Shown: positions 30,990 to 39,652, counted from the stretch's first letter. The stretch is 39,886 nucleotides of DNA from Pontibacter qinzhouensis (GCF_008017455.1 NZ_VRTY01000056.1:1-39886), one strand, 5' to 3'. Notes: generated by a model not told the origin, from the sequence alone. Numbers and translations: made by a program.

Positions 30990-32054
30990 ATGAAACCAGA
31001 TGACAAAAATGCGGCATTGCCACTGGAGAAGCAGCCATTCAGGGTGCTGCTTATTTCGGCTTCGCAACGGAGGCAGTACAATTGCCCAGGCGTAGACTCT
31101 AAATCACGAACCTTGCTGTTGCGGATGGCGGAGCAGCTGCCGCAGGACTGGGAAATCGATCTGGAAGATATTGGGAATGTGTATGCGCGGGAGCGGATTC
31201 AGAGTTGTAATGCCTGCGTGAGCACTTCCATGGCGCCGTGTGTGTGGCCTTGCAACTGCTACGAGAAAGACAGCAAAGCAGAGCCTGACCTGCTCTGGAA
31301 CCTCGATCTCTACGCTCGCCTCGACATGGCCGATGCCTGGGCTTTTGTAGCGCCACATAACTGGTACGGGCCAACTTCTAACCTGAAACTTCTGTTCGAC
31401 AGGCTGGTGTGCATGAACGGAGGCAACCCGAACGAGGAGCTGATTGAGCACAAAAACCCGGAACTGGCCATGAAACTGGATAAAACGCCGGAGTGGGAAG
31501 AGCTGAGCCAAAACCACCTGGAGGGCCGCACCGCCGCCTTTTTCTGCCACGGCGACCTGGGTGGCGATGAGATAGATGCTACAGGGCGGCCAAGGCTGCT
31601 GCATCACAAGCTTTATTTCGATCCGGAGCAGGAGCCTTTTCAGGACGAGCGGGATGCCTATGCTCCGCTGGTGTGGCAGTGCCGGTACAGCGGCATAGAG
31701 GTGCCCGACCAACTCTGGACTTATGCCGCCATTGGCGAAGGAAAGAAATATTCTGAAAACCAGGCAGAAGATATGGTGCAGGATAACAGTTCTATGGCAG
31801 CCTTTGATAAGTGGGTAAAAGAATTTGCGCAGTTTGTTGAGGCAAAAGGTAAGGTACAGCCTGGCAAGTTCAGGGCCTATGGCTACAAAGCACCGAGCCA
31901 CACCTGGCAGGAAATAAAATTAGGTTGGCGCGATGCACGCATGCGTATCGGTTTTTCTCCGGCTGGCTCCTCTCCTAAAAAACAGCAGGACCAGGGGCTC
32001 AACAAAGACGTAACTCTTTTTCCGGGTAAGTCAGAAAATGAGCGTAATGGTTAA
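30990..32054 (+). CDS. Flavodoxin-fold NAD(P)H-dependent oxidoreductase with cysteine-rich motif
   Basis: The 354-residue protein has an FMN-reductase/flavodoxin-like core: FRVLLISASQRRQYNCPGVDSKS phosphate-loop region near residues 17-39 and AWAFVAPHNWYGPTSNLKLLFDRLV (about 113-137). Between them lies a cysteine cluster (Cys73, 76, 84, 88, 90 in SCNACVSTSMAPCVWPCNC). Iron-sulfur flavoproteins of the Isf type carry a compact cysteine motif at this place, so a cluster is possible. The chain is longer than simple reductases, with an extra C-terminal part of about 120 residues ending in a Lys/Gln-rich tail. It follows the TonB receptor gene by 241 bp and may act on the imported compound (inference). 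Confidence 0.82.
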   Translation: MKPDDKNAALPLEKQPFRVLLISASQRRQYNCPGVDSKSRTLLLRMAEQLPQDWEIDLEDIGNVYARERIQSCNACVSTSMAPCVWPCNCYEKDSKAEPDLLWNLDLYARLDMADAWAFVAPHNWYGPTSNLKLLFDRLVCMNGGNPNEELIEHKNPELAMKLDKTPEWEELSQNHLEGRTAAFFCHGDLGGDEIDATGRPRLLHHKLYFDPEQEPFQDERDAYAPLVWQCRYSGIEVPDQLWTYAAIGEGKKYSENQAEDMVQDNSSMAAFDKWVKEFAQFVEAKGKVQPGKFRAYGYKAPSHTWQEIKLGWRDARMRIGFSPAGSSPKKQQDQGLNKDVTLFPGKSENERNG

Positions 32055-32107
32055 TTCTGAAATTAGCTCTCAAAGTGTATACAAGTTGACTTACCGAGTG
32101 GAGGAGC

Positions 32108-32164
32108 AATTTTTCAAATGAAAACCCCCTTCAAAAGGATTTTCATTAAAATACTGCCAAGGGT
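32108..32164 (+). repeat. Dispersed 57-bp element, copy 11
   Basis: AATTTTTCAAATGAAAA, core CCCCCTTCAAAAGGATTTT, end GCCAAGGGT, then AAACCCGACA as in copy 9. It lies 53 bases past the flavodoxin-fold stop, sense orientation. Confidence 0.8.
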
Positions 32165-32330
32165 AAACCCGACATCTTTAGCATTTGTGCACTTAGGTAT
32201 ATAGTTTTATCCTGAAATTATCTGAGGTTTCCTTAATTCAGCAATTTTAAGGTTGAAAGGAGGTAATTATTTTTTGATAGTTTAAATCTTCAAATCCAAT
32301 ATTCAGCAAAGCTATCATCTGATAACCAGC

Positions 32331-32388
32331 AATTATTTAAATGAAATTGGCCTTCCAAAGCTATTTTAGCTTAAAATGGGTCAAGGGT
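32331..32388 (+). repeat. Dispersed 57-bp element, copy 12
   Basis: AATTATTTAAATGAAAT, core TGGCCTTCCAAAGCTATTTT, end GTCAAGGGT. It ends 9 bases from the DUF4136 stop, antisense to that gene. Confidence 0.8.
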
Positions 32389-32397
32389 TCAGGAGTA

Positions 32398-33000
32398 TTA
32401 GCCTGGCGGGTACTGAGCCATAATACTGGAAACGGCTCTGTTCAGGCGCTTTTGATCCGTATCGGTTACTGTAATGCCTCCGTCTGCCCATCCTCGCCAG
32501 ACTAATGCATTTAAGCCTGGATTAATGAAGTCGATTACAAGCGTACCGACCTGATACTCGCTGATGCTGCGGTATGTAGGTAGGCCTGCAAAGTCGTAGT
32601 TAAAGCGGTAGCCGTACCAATAGCTGTAACCATAGCCATACCCAGGCACCACTACATTGTTTTGGCTTTCAGGGTCAGTGGCTATGGCAATATCGTAAGC
32701 AATAAGCAGATCTGGTGCTTCGTCGATAGCAGGTGTCAGGCCTTTTATTACCAGTTCGCTGGCAATTGCTGCTTTTAACTGCTCATCTATCGAAGTGTTG
32801 TACTGGGGTGTTTCGCCATTCAACTGTAGGTTGGCCCCTGCTTCGTAAAAACCAAACGTACGGTATGGCTGAAAACTAACGGTCCGGTCGAAGTCGCTTT
32901 GTACGTTGAGCATCGCAAAGCCACAGCCTGTTAGTCCTGCCAACGCGGCAACAAAGGCCAGCATTAGACCACGGTAGAGAATAAAAGAGTGTAGACGCAT
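32398..33000 (-). CDS. DUF4136 domain lipoprotein
   Basis: The 200-residue product has a lipoprotein signal (lipobox LTGC, Cys26). The DUF4136 pattern then begins with VQSDFDRTVSFQPYRTFGFYEAG and continues with IDEQLKAAIASELVIKGLTP, APDLLIAYDIAI, a Gly/Tyr-rich loop (VPGYGYGYSYWYGYRF), VGTLVIDFINPGLNALVWRGWADG and the end IMAQYPPG. The family is common in Bacteroidota and Proteobacteria as envelope lipoproteins of unknown function. A small secreted protein gene lies 90 bp upstream on the same strand. Confidence 0.93.
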   Translation of the reverse strand: MRLHSFILYRGLMLAFVAALAGLTGCGFAMLNVQSDFDRTVSFQPYRTFGFYEAGANLQLNGETPQYNTSIDEQLKAAIASELVIKGLTPAIDEAPDLLIAYDIAIATDPESQNNVVVPGYGYGYSYWYGYRFNYDFAGLPTYRSISEYQVGTLVIDFINPGLNALVWRGWADGGITVTDTDQKRLNRAVSSIMAQYPPG

Positions 33001-33090
33001 ATAGCTTTGAACAGGTTTTGGGTTTTGTGTTCACAAGCTATACGAGAGACAAGGTTTGTCAGATTAAACTTAGAGCAAACTCCTGCAGTA

Positions 33091-33411
33091 TTACCAATCC
33101 TGCGCTTGCGCCTGACGACGCTTCGTCCGCCGGTAAGATTTTAGCACAGCTTCCTTATTCTCTACCCAAATACTCAGCTCCTCCGACATACTTTTAGTTG
33201 CTGTTGTACCTGGCGGAACAGTTTTATTTTCTGGTGCTGCATAATAAGCAACAGCCTGTTCTGGTGAGTTGGCAGGGAAAATGGCAGCGGCTTCAGGTTG
33301 ACTTACATTTTGCAAGGAAGCCATGACTGGTAAAGCAGTATCTTGTGCTGAAGCCTGAAATCCTGAAAGACTAAAGCCTAACATACCTGTTACAAGAAGA
33401 ATCACTTTCAT
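33091..33411 (-). CDS. Small secreted hypothetical protein
   Basis: From the ATG at 33411 the product has 106 residues: a signal peptide (MKVILLVTGMLGFSLSGFQA, then SAQ) and a short mature part with no recognised domain. It is Ala/Pro-rich in the middle and basic near the end (YRRTKRRQAQAQDW). An in-frame GTG six codons upstream is rejected because it puts polar residues before the signal sequence. A palindrome with the core CAGGA-GT-TCCTG lies about 95 bases upstream. Confidence 0.72.
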   Translation of the reverse strand: MKVILLVTGMLGFSLSGFQASAQDTALPVMASLQNVSQPEAAAIFPANSPEQAVAYYAAPENKTVPPGTTATKSMSEELSIWVENKEAVLKSYRRTKRRQAQAQDW

Positions 33412-33504
33412 GGTAGCGTAGTTTGCCACACAATGCCTTGTAAAAGCACTGTGTAGGTTTGGTCAGAATAAGGTTAGAGTTTGGCAACGACAGAATTAGC
33501 TATG

Positions 33505-33520
33505 ACCAGGAGTTCCTGGT
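33505..33520. promoter_or_regulatory. Palindrome resembling the lutB operator core
   Basis: ACCAGGA-GT-TCCTGGT has perfect 7-bp arms and a 2-base centre. The core CAGGA-N2-TCCTG is shared with the palindrome at 7667-7690. Confidence 0.4.
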
Positions 33521-33821
33521 GCAGGAGTTACAGAAAGTCAGAACCAATATTGTTTTACCTGCAGCGAAATGGCTGCAATGCTTTATTAAGGGAGTTTTCA
33601 GTAAGTGTGGTTAGATGCGCAAAAGGGCAGGTTTGTAAAATACATGTCTGCTTGTCCTGATAAATACAATTTAAATACCAATTTAAGGATGGGCCGGAAT
33701 TAGCTAACCTGGTATAGAGGGCGCTGCAATATTTATCTGCATCAGCTTTTATCACTATTCACAATAAAATAGTAGGATTAACTGTATTTTGTTGTATTTA
33801 TTTAATATAGTGTAATGTTGA

Positions 33822-33829
33822 TATATTTG
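33822..33829 (+). promoter_or_regulatory. Isolated -7-like element
   Basis: TATATTTG matches TAnnTTTG and continues GTACATC, as at 8280. No TTG is found at the right distance and no gene follows on this strand; it may be chance or drive a short RNA. Confidence 0.25.
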
Positions 33830-34209
33830 TACATCAAAAGAATAAAAGGCTTTAAGTAGGGGTAAGTCCAGTTCTGCAGGTTCCGGGAGTGGTGCATATT
33901 GGCTCTGTTATTCCCATTATGGGAAGTTGGGTAGCTTTTTATACTTTTGAACGACTGCTTCAATAGCAAATGCTGCCTCCAGGTAAATGAAACATTTAAC
34001 TAAATTTTATAAGGCTGGCGTTGCTGTGAGTTTTAAGCAAACTCAACTTACGTAATCGTAATAATTTCAAAATACTTTGGGTGCGGGAGGAGATGGGATG
34101 TGTGAACTGAAAAGTTTACTGGTAGAAACTGCAACACTTGTTCTGTGAGGGTGCTGCAGCAAAGCTTTATAACGCTTGCATCCGGAGCAAAAAGGGATAA
34201 ACCAGCAGC

Positions 34210-34249
34210 TAAAAGCAAACAAGGCTGCCTTTGCGGGGCAGCCTTGTTT
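34210..34249 (-). terminator. gcvP terminator
   Basis: On the - strand a perfect 13-bp stem AAACAAGGCTGCC/GGCAGCCTTGTTT with a 7-base loop is followed by GCTTTTA. It starts 27 bases past the gcvP stop. Confidence 0.88.
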
Positions 34250-34276
34250 CAGATACATAAATACTTTACCTGGTCT

Positions 34277-37192
34277 TTAAACAGCAGTTATCTCTTTATG
34301 CTCTTCGTTATAGGCTTCTATAGGGGCGCAGGAGCAAACCAGGTTACGATCGCCATAAGCACTGTCGATGCGGCTAACAGTTGGCCAGAACTTATAATGA
34401 CGCGCATGCTCGTAAGGGTAAACTGCTTTTTCGCGGCTGTAGGGTCTGTCCCAGTTTTCGGCAAGAACAACCTGAGCCGTGTGCGGTGCATTTTTAAGTA
34501 CGTTGTTTTTCTGATCGGCTTTACCCGCTTCTATTTCATTGATTTCTTCTCTAATAGAAATCATGGCATCGCAGAAACGATCCAGTTCCTCCTGTGCCTC
34601 CGATTCCGTTGGCTCTACCATGAGTGTACCAGCTACCGGGAAAGAAACAGTTGGTGCATGGAAACCATAGTCCATGAGGCGTTTGGCAATGTCTTCTACC
34701 TCCACGCCAAACTTTTTAAAGCCACGGCAATCCAGAATCATTTCGTGGGCGCAACGACCTTTGCTGCCAACATACAGCACCGGATAGTGTTTTTCCAGGC
34801 GTGCTTTAATGTAGTTCGCATTCAGGATTGCAAACTTGGTTGCCTCAGTCAGTCCTTCGCCTCCCATCATCGAAATGTATGCATAGGATATTGGTAAAAT
34901 ACTGGCAGAACCCCAAGGAGCAGCCGATACTGCATTAATAGCTGTTTCTTCACCAATTTTAACAACAGCATGGCCAGGCAGGAAAGGAGCCAGATCTTTT
35001 ACCACACCAATAGGCCCAACACCCGGACCACCACCACCGTGAGGAATGCAGAACGTTTTGTGCAGGTTCAGGTGGCAAACATCAGCACCAATGGTAGCCG
35101 GAGAGGTCAGGCCAACCTGTGCGTTCATGTTGGCTCCGTCCATATACACACGGCCACCGTTCTCATGAATAGTATTACAAATCTCAATAATGCTTTCCTC
35201 ATACACCCCGTGTGTAGAAGGGTACGTCACCATCAGGCACGAAAGATCGTTTTTGTGCTGCTCTGCCTTTGCGTGCAGGTCGGCTACATCAATGTTTCCT
35301 TTTTCGTCGCACTTCACAATAACTACTTTCATGCCGGCCATAACCGCAGATGCCGGGTTGGTACCATGAGCCGAAGAAGGAATAAGCGCGATGTTTCGAT
35401 GATGATCGCCACGCGACTCGTGGTAAGCACGAATAACCATCAGGCCGGCATATTCACCTTGCGCACCGGAGTTTGGCTGCAGCGACACGGCATCAAAACC
35501 GGTTACTTCGCAAAGCCAGCTTTCCAGGTCTTCAAAAATTTGTTTATAGCCTTGTACCTGGTCGGCAGGAGCAAAGGGGTGCAGCTGCCCGATCTCTGGC
35601 CAGGTTACCGGAATCATTTCGGCGGTGGCGTTTAGTTTCATAGTGCAGGAGCCAAGCGGAATCATGCCGTGCGCCAGCGAGAAGTCTTTGTTCTCGAGGT
35701 GCTTCATATAACGCAGAATCTCACTTTCTGAGTGGTGCTTGTTAAAGACCTCCTGCTTTAAATACTCGCTTTTTCTGATGAAGCCTTCTGGCCAGGTAAT
35801 TTCTGTTTCGGCAGGTAGTTCGTCTAGTGTTAATACCTCTGCTGATTTTCCGGCTACCTTTGCAAAAACAGCTAAAATATCTTTCACATCTTGCAGATCG
35901 GTGTTCTCGTTCAGCGAGATGGTGATGTGCGTATCGTTAACAAAGCGGAAGTTAATGCCTGCTGCCTCAGCCTCGGTGCGTATGGCTGCTTGTAATTCGG
36001 CACTTTCTACGGCTATTTTAAGTGTATCGAAGTACTGCTCGTTCAGCTGCTCAAAGCCTAAAGTTCTAAGGCCGCTTTCCAGTTGCTGTGCCAGCGCATG
36101 CGTGTTCAGGCCAATGTACTTCAGGCGGCGTGGCCCGTGGTACACGGCATACATACCGGCAATAACTGCCAGCAGTACCTGTGCCGTACAAATATTTGAA
36201 GTTGCTTTCTCACGACGAATGTGTTGCTCACGTGTTTGAAGCGCCATGCGGTACGCCTTGTTGCCCTGTGCATCTAAAGAAGCTCCGATTATACGGCCCG
36301 GAATAACACGTTTAAAGGCATCTTTGGTAGCAAAATAACCTGCATGAGGACCTCCATAACCCATAGGCACGCCAAAACGTTGTGTTGTGCCCACTACTAC
36401 ATCGGCACCCATTTCGCCCGGAGGCGTGAGTAAGGTTAGCGAAAGCAAATCGGCAGCAACAGCCACCAAAATGTCCTGTGCATGGGCAGTAGCTATAAAA
36501 GAAGTGTAGTCGAAAATCTCACCGTCGGCAGCCGGGTATTGCACAATGGCACCAAACAGCGACGCATCTTCAAGGTTCGCCTGTCGGTGATCGCCTATTT
36601 CAAGCTCAATGCCAAGTGGCGTTGCCCGCGAAATAAGTACATCAATTGTCTGTGGCAGGCAAAGCTCCGATACAAAGAAGCGGGTAGCGTTTTTGCGGGC
36701 ACCTTTGCGCTGCGCGTAGAACATGCCCATGGCCTCGGCTGCGGCAGTTCCCTCATCAAGCAAAGAGGCATTGGCTATTTCCATGCCGGTGAGTTCCATT
36801 ACCATGGTCTGGTAATTGATCAGCGCCTCCAGGCGGCCCTGCGCAATTTCTGCCTGGTAAGGAGTGTAAGCCGTGTACCAGCCTGGGTTCTCCATAATGT
36901 TACGCAGAATAACAGGTGGCATTATGGTGTCGTTGTATCCTAAGCCGATGTAAGACTTAAATACTTTATTTTGTTTGGCTATAGCTCCGAACTTTTTCAG
37001 GAAATCTTTTTCGGAGAGGCCTCTGGGTAGGTTCAAAGGTTTTTTCAGGCGAATGGCCGCCGGTACTGTCTCGTCAATTAGCTGATCCAGCGAAGATACC
37101 CCTATCGTGTTTAGCATGTCCAGCATCTGTTCCTTATCAGGCCCATTATGACGCTCCTTAAACACATCAGCAGGTTTAGTTTTGAATATCAT
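34277..37192 (-). CDS. gcvP: Glycine dehydrogenase (decarboxylating), P protein
   Basis: The 971-residue GcvP is the PLP-dependent decarboxylase of the glycine cleavage system and passes the aminomethyl group to lipoylated H protein. It has the full fused length (two homologous halves). The PLP lysine is Lys712 in HLNLHKTFCIPHGGGGPG; N-terminal FKERHNGPDKEQMLDMLNTIG and the SLLDEGTAAAEAM motif are typical. gcvT and gcvH are not adjacent, which is common in this phylum. A possible promoter lies about 77 bases upstream. No glycine riboswitch was recognised. It is divergent from the dehydrogenase-like gene. Confidence 0.97.
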   Translation of the reverse strand: MIFKTKPADVFKERHNGPDKEQMLDMLNTIGVSSLDQLIDETVPAAIRLKKPLNLPRGLSEKDFLKKFGAIAKQNKVFKSYIGLGYNDTIMPPVILRNIMENPGWYTAYTPYQAEIAQGRLEALINYQTMVMELTGMEIANASLLDEGTAAAEAMGMFYAQRKGARKNATRFFVSELCLPQTIDVLISRATPLGIELEIGDHRQANLEDASLFGAIVQYPAADGEIFDYTSFIATAHAQDILVAVAADLLSLTLLTPPGEMGADVVVGTTQRFGVPMGYGGPHAGYFATKDAFKRVIPGRIIGASLDAQGNKAYRMALQTREQHIRREKATSNICTAQVLLAVIAGMYAVYHGPRRLKYIGLNTHALAQQLESGLRTLGFEQLNEQYFDTLKIAVESAELQAAIRTEAEAAGINFRFVNDTHITISLNENTDLQDVKDILAVFAKVAGKSAEVLTLDELPAETEITWPEGFIRKSEYLKQEVFNKHHSESEILRYMKHLENKDFSLAHGMIPLGSCTMKLNATAEMIPVTWPEIGQLHPFAPADQVQGYKQIFEDLESWLCEVTGFDAVSLQPNSGAQGEYAGLMVIRAYHESRGDHHRNIALIPSSAHGTNPASAVMAGMKVVIVKCDEKGNIDVADLHAKAEQHKNDLSCLMVTYPSTHGVYEESIIEICNTIHENGGRVYMDGANMNAQVGLTSPATIGADVCHLNLHKTFCIPHGGGGPGVGPIGVVKDLAPFLPGHAVVKIGEETAINAVSAAPWGSASILPISYAYISMMGGEGLTEATKFAILNANYIKARLEKHYPVLYVGSKGRCAHEMILDCRGFKKFGVEVEDIAKRLMDYGFHAPTVSFPVAGTLMVEPTESEAQEELDRFCDAMISIREEINEIEAGKADQKNNVLKNAPHTAQVVLAENWDRPYSREKAVYPYEHARHYKFWPTVSRIDSAYGDRNLVCSCAPIEAYNEEHKEITAV

Positions 37193-37268
37193 GTGTACGA
37201 AATATAGATTGGGAATGTGGGTTTAGTTAAAAGGCGTTACAGCTAATATACTCTTTTTATTGTTTACA

Positions 37269-37298
37269 CAAAAGTAACAGTAATTGTGTATTATACAG
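37269..37298 (-). promoter_or_regulatory. Possible gcvP promoter
   Basis: On the - strand CTG (one base off TTG), 19 bases, then TACTTTTG, an exact TAnnTTTG. The leader would be about 70 bases. Confidence 0.45.
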
Positions 37299-37445
37299 AA
37301 ACACACAGCTGAAATAGTTCTGATGCCACGTATACAGAGCTATTGGCTGCTATACTTTGTTAATCAGGTAAAAAGGCTGCCCCTTTGCCCGATGCTGCTG
37401 CCTTTTAACACCTGGAGAGACATAAAAATTCAAGTTTAATCGCCC

Positions 37446-38666
37446 ATGCTGAAACTGAAGATTGGAATTATAAAAGAAGGGAAAACTCCCCTGGATAAAA
37501 GGGTGCCACTCACGCCAAAAAAATGCGTGGAACTGATGGCTGCCTTTCCGGGGGCGCAGGTGGTGGTGCAGCCTAGCGAAAAGCGCTGCTTCTCCGATGC
37601 CGAGTACCAGGAGCTGGATATTCCGTTGCAGCAGAACCTGCAGGATTGCGACATACTGATGGGCGTGAAGGAGGTGCCAGTGGAACAGCTGATTCCGGAC
37701 AAAACCTATTTCTTCTTCTCTCACACTATTAAGGAGCAGCCACAAAACGCGAAGCTGCTCCGGTCCATCCTTCAGAAAAACATTACGCTTATAGATTATG
37801 AAACCCTTACCAATGCACACGGGCAACGGCTGGTGGCATTTGGGCGGTATGCTGGTATAGTAGGAGCCTATAACGGAATCAGAACGTACGGGCTAAAATG
37901 GAAGCTCTTTAATTTAAAGCCAGCTTACCTTTGCCGGGAGATGGAGGATATGCAGGAAGAGTATTTTAAGGTAAAGCTCCCTCCTATTAAAATAGCCGTT
38001 ACAGGAGGCGGCAGGGTTGCAGGAGGAGCCATGGAAGTACTGGATAAAATGCGGATTAAAAAGGTCAGCGTATTCGATTACCTGTACAAACAATTTAGAG
38101 AGCCGGTGTACGCCCAACTGCACTCAGGAGACTATAATAACAGGCCTGATGTGGAGGTGTGGGACTCTCCCGATTTTTACCAGCACCCGCAGCTTTACAA
38201 ATCTACCTTCCGGAAATTTACGCGTGTAACCGACCTGCTGCTGGCCTGTGCTTACTGGGATCCACGTGCACCAAAACTCTTTACAGAACAAGAAATACGT
38301 GCAGCCGATTTCAAGATCAATACCATTGCCGATATTACCTGCGATATTAACGGTTCTATTCTGTGTACAAAACGCTCCGCTACTATAGATGCCCCTGCCT
38401 ACGATTATAACCCGACAACAGAACTACTAGAATCAGCTTATAGTAAAGAAACAAATATAACCGTCATGGCTGTAGATAACCTGCCGTGCGAGCTTCCCCG
38501 CAATGCCTCCCGCGACTTCAGCCGTCAACTACTCGACCGGGTCTTTCCGCATCTGTTCACAGGCGATAAAGAAGGAGTTCTGCAACGAGGTACCATAGCA
38601 ACAGCAGGCAAGCTAACAGAGCGGTATTTATATATGGAAGATTATGTAGAGCAGACAAGCACTTAA
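37446..38666 (+). CDS. NAD(P)-dependent oxidoreductase of the saccharopine/alanine dehydrogenase fold
   Basis: The 406-residue protein has the AlaDH/PNT two-domain fold. The N-terminal part starts LKIGIIKEGKTPLDKRVPLTPKKC and has the likely catalytic residues Lys75 (GVKEVP) and His93 (FFSHTIKEQ), placed as in yeast saccharopine dehydrogenase (LYS1). The Rossmann loop is GGGRVAGGA (about 187-195). C-terminal features are ADITCDINGSI and AVDNLPCELPRNAS, both typical of LYS1-like proteins. Lysine metabolism is thus plausible, but no other lysine gene is nearby and Bacteroidota homologues are poorly assigned. The ATG at 37446 gives the standard N-terminus. Confidence 0.88.
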   Translation: MLKLKIGIIKEGKTPLDKRVPLTPKKCVELMAAFPGAQVVVQPSEKRCFSDAEYQELDIPLQQNLQDCDILMGVKEVPVEQLIPDKTYFFFSHTIKEQPQNAKLLRSILQKNITLIDYETLTNAHGQRLVAFGRYAGIVGAYNGIRTYGLKWKLFNLKPAYLCREMEDMQEEYFKVKLPPIKIAVTGGGRVAGGAMEVLDKMRIKKVSVFDYLYKQFREPVYAQLHSGDYNNRPDVEVWDSPDFYQHPQLYKSTFRKFTRVTDLLLACAYWDPRAPKLFTEQEIRAADFKINTIADITCDINGSILCTKRSATIDAPAYDYNPTTELLESAYSKETNITVMAVDNLPCELPRNASRDFSRQLLDRVFPHLFTGDKEGVLQRGTIATAGKLTERYLYMEDYVEQTST

Positions 38667-38778
38667 AAGCTGCCTGCAGCGGGGTAGTAACTTATAGCTC
38701 TCTTTTGAAAAAAGTGAAACAACAGCGTTATGAAGCGAACGGATATATTGAAGGAAGAGAGAGAATAATGGTAGTTTA

Positions 38779-38836
38779 AATTATTCGAATGAAAAAGGCC
38801 TTCTGAAGGCAAAAGTGACACTAGCAATTCAAGGGT
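38779..38836 (+). repeat. Dispersed 57-bp element, copy 13
   Basis: AATTATTCGAATGAAAA, core AGGCCTTCTGAAGGCAAAA, end TTCAAGGGT; it lies 112 bases past the dehydrogenase stop, sense orientation. Confidence 0.82.
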
Positions 38837-39041
38837 AAACTTGTGACCACCTGAGTGCAACAGCAACCACATGAGCAGGTAAGAGGAGAGTATGAGCAGC
38901 AAGCCTAAACTAAGGAAGGAAAACAACATCTCAGCCACCTTAGTACATGCAAGGAGATACGTTTGATGTCCTCCTTCTATCCAAGGTAACTATTGCTGCC
39001 CCAAATTAAAAACAATGCTGGCTCCATCTTGTGCTGGTCTT

Positions 39042-39067
39042 GTGCTGGCGCGAGCGTCCTCGCTCGT
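39042..39067 (-). repeat. REP-like hairpin, copy D
   Basis: On the - strand ACGAGC-GAGGA-CGCTCG forms a strong stem, followed by the tail CGCCAGCAC. Stem position and tail match copies B and C near 14 kb. Confidence 0.6.
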
Positions 39068-39193
39068 GTCTACTATTCCGCGGCCTCTAACCGCTTTAAA
39101 GATCTTTGGATGAGGTACCTCAACATATAAATAAAATTGGAGCAGCCGATAAAGCATCCCAAAGGCCCATCCAAGGGAAAAGCAGACGACCTG

Positions 39194-39250
39194 ACCCTTG
39201 ACTGAAAAAGAGCAAAAACCCTTCCGGAGGCTGATTTCATTGGAAAGATT
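39194..39250 (-). repeat. Dispersed 57-bp element, copy 14
   Basis: On the - strand AATCTTTCCAATGAAAT, core CAGCCTCCGGAAGGGTTTTT, end TCAAGGGT. The left end is the most diverged of the family. Confidence 0.72.
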
Positions 39251-39423
39251 GGAGACAGCCGGTTTTATGTAATGCCTTACCAGGCGTTGCCTGAGGAAAA
39301 ACTATTACGCTTCTGGAACCAACTGTGCTCTGGCCGCTGTTACCCCTCCGCCTGCGAGGCAAAAAGAATCCTTCTGATTTAGAGGGCCTTGGGAAATACT
39401 TCCGGTAATCGCAGTCCCGGCGC

Positions 39424-39453
39424 TTGGAAAACGGGAAAGGTTTGCTACTTTTG
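39424..39453 (+). promoter_or_regulatory. Tandem promoter P1
   Basis: TTG (39424-39426), 19 bases, TACTTTTG (39446-39453), then GCATCCCC. Confidence 0.8.
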
Positions 39454-39527
39454 CATCCCCATCCGGCAGGGACGGGGGATCGGCCGAGGGGCCGGGAAGG
39501 AGTTGAAAAAAAAGTTTGCCTCGGTGC

Positions 39528-39557
39528 TTGCGGATTTCGGAAAGGTTCTTACCTTTG
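39528..39557 (+). promoter_or_regulatory. Tandem promoter P2
   Basis: TTG (39528-39530), 19 bases, TACCTTTG (39550-39557), then GCATCCCG. Confidence 0.85.
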
Positions 39558-39652
39558 CATCCCGTTTGAGAGACAAGGCGGATCGGCGGGCCAGGCAGTG
39601 GCCGCCGGGGAGGGGAGAGGAAAAGAGATTGAAAATATTTCTCCTTTTTCTT

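Larger units (their letters stand above)
32055..32397. other. Gene-free stretch with two 57-bp elements
   Basis: It lies between convergent genes. It holds copies 11 and 12 of the dispersed element, both + oriented, and an AT-rich run with TCTTCAAAT words. No separate terminator is seen, so the elements may take that role. Confidence 0.75.
33412..34276. other. Gene-free stretch of about 860 bp
   Basis: It holds a 16-bp palindrome (33505-33520), an isolated -7-like element (33822-33829), a 17-base match to the 21.86-kb region (33876-33892), a TTCCCAT/ATGGGAA hairpin near 33911-33926 and the gcvP terminator. No coding sequence is supported. Confidence 0.7.

Noticed and set aside
30749..32054. 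TonB receptor and flavodoxin-fold gene as a certain operon
   Set aside because: The 241-bp gap contains repeats and no evidence of readthrough, so a functional link is kept as inference only.
33555..33755. Open frame of 66 codons on the - strand
   Set aside because: AT-rich spacer, no signal peptide or domain, no ribosome site, composition unlike neighbouring genes.
37193..37445. Possible glycine riboswitch before gcvP
   Set aside because: No tandem aptamer-like stems or conserved core bases were found; only a promoter-like site is visible.
38663..38938. Open frame of 91 codons on the - strand
   Set aside because: It overlaps a 57-bp repeat and the end of the dehydrogenase gene; no family features.
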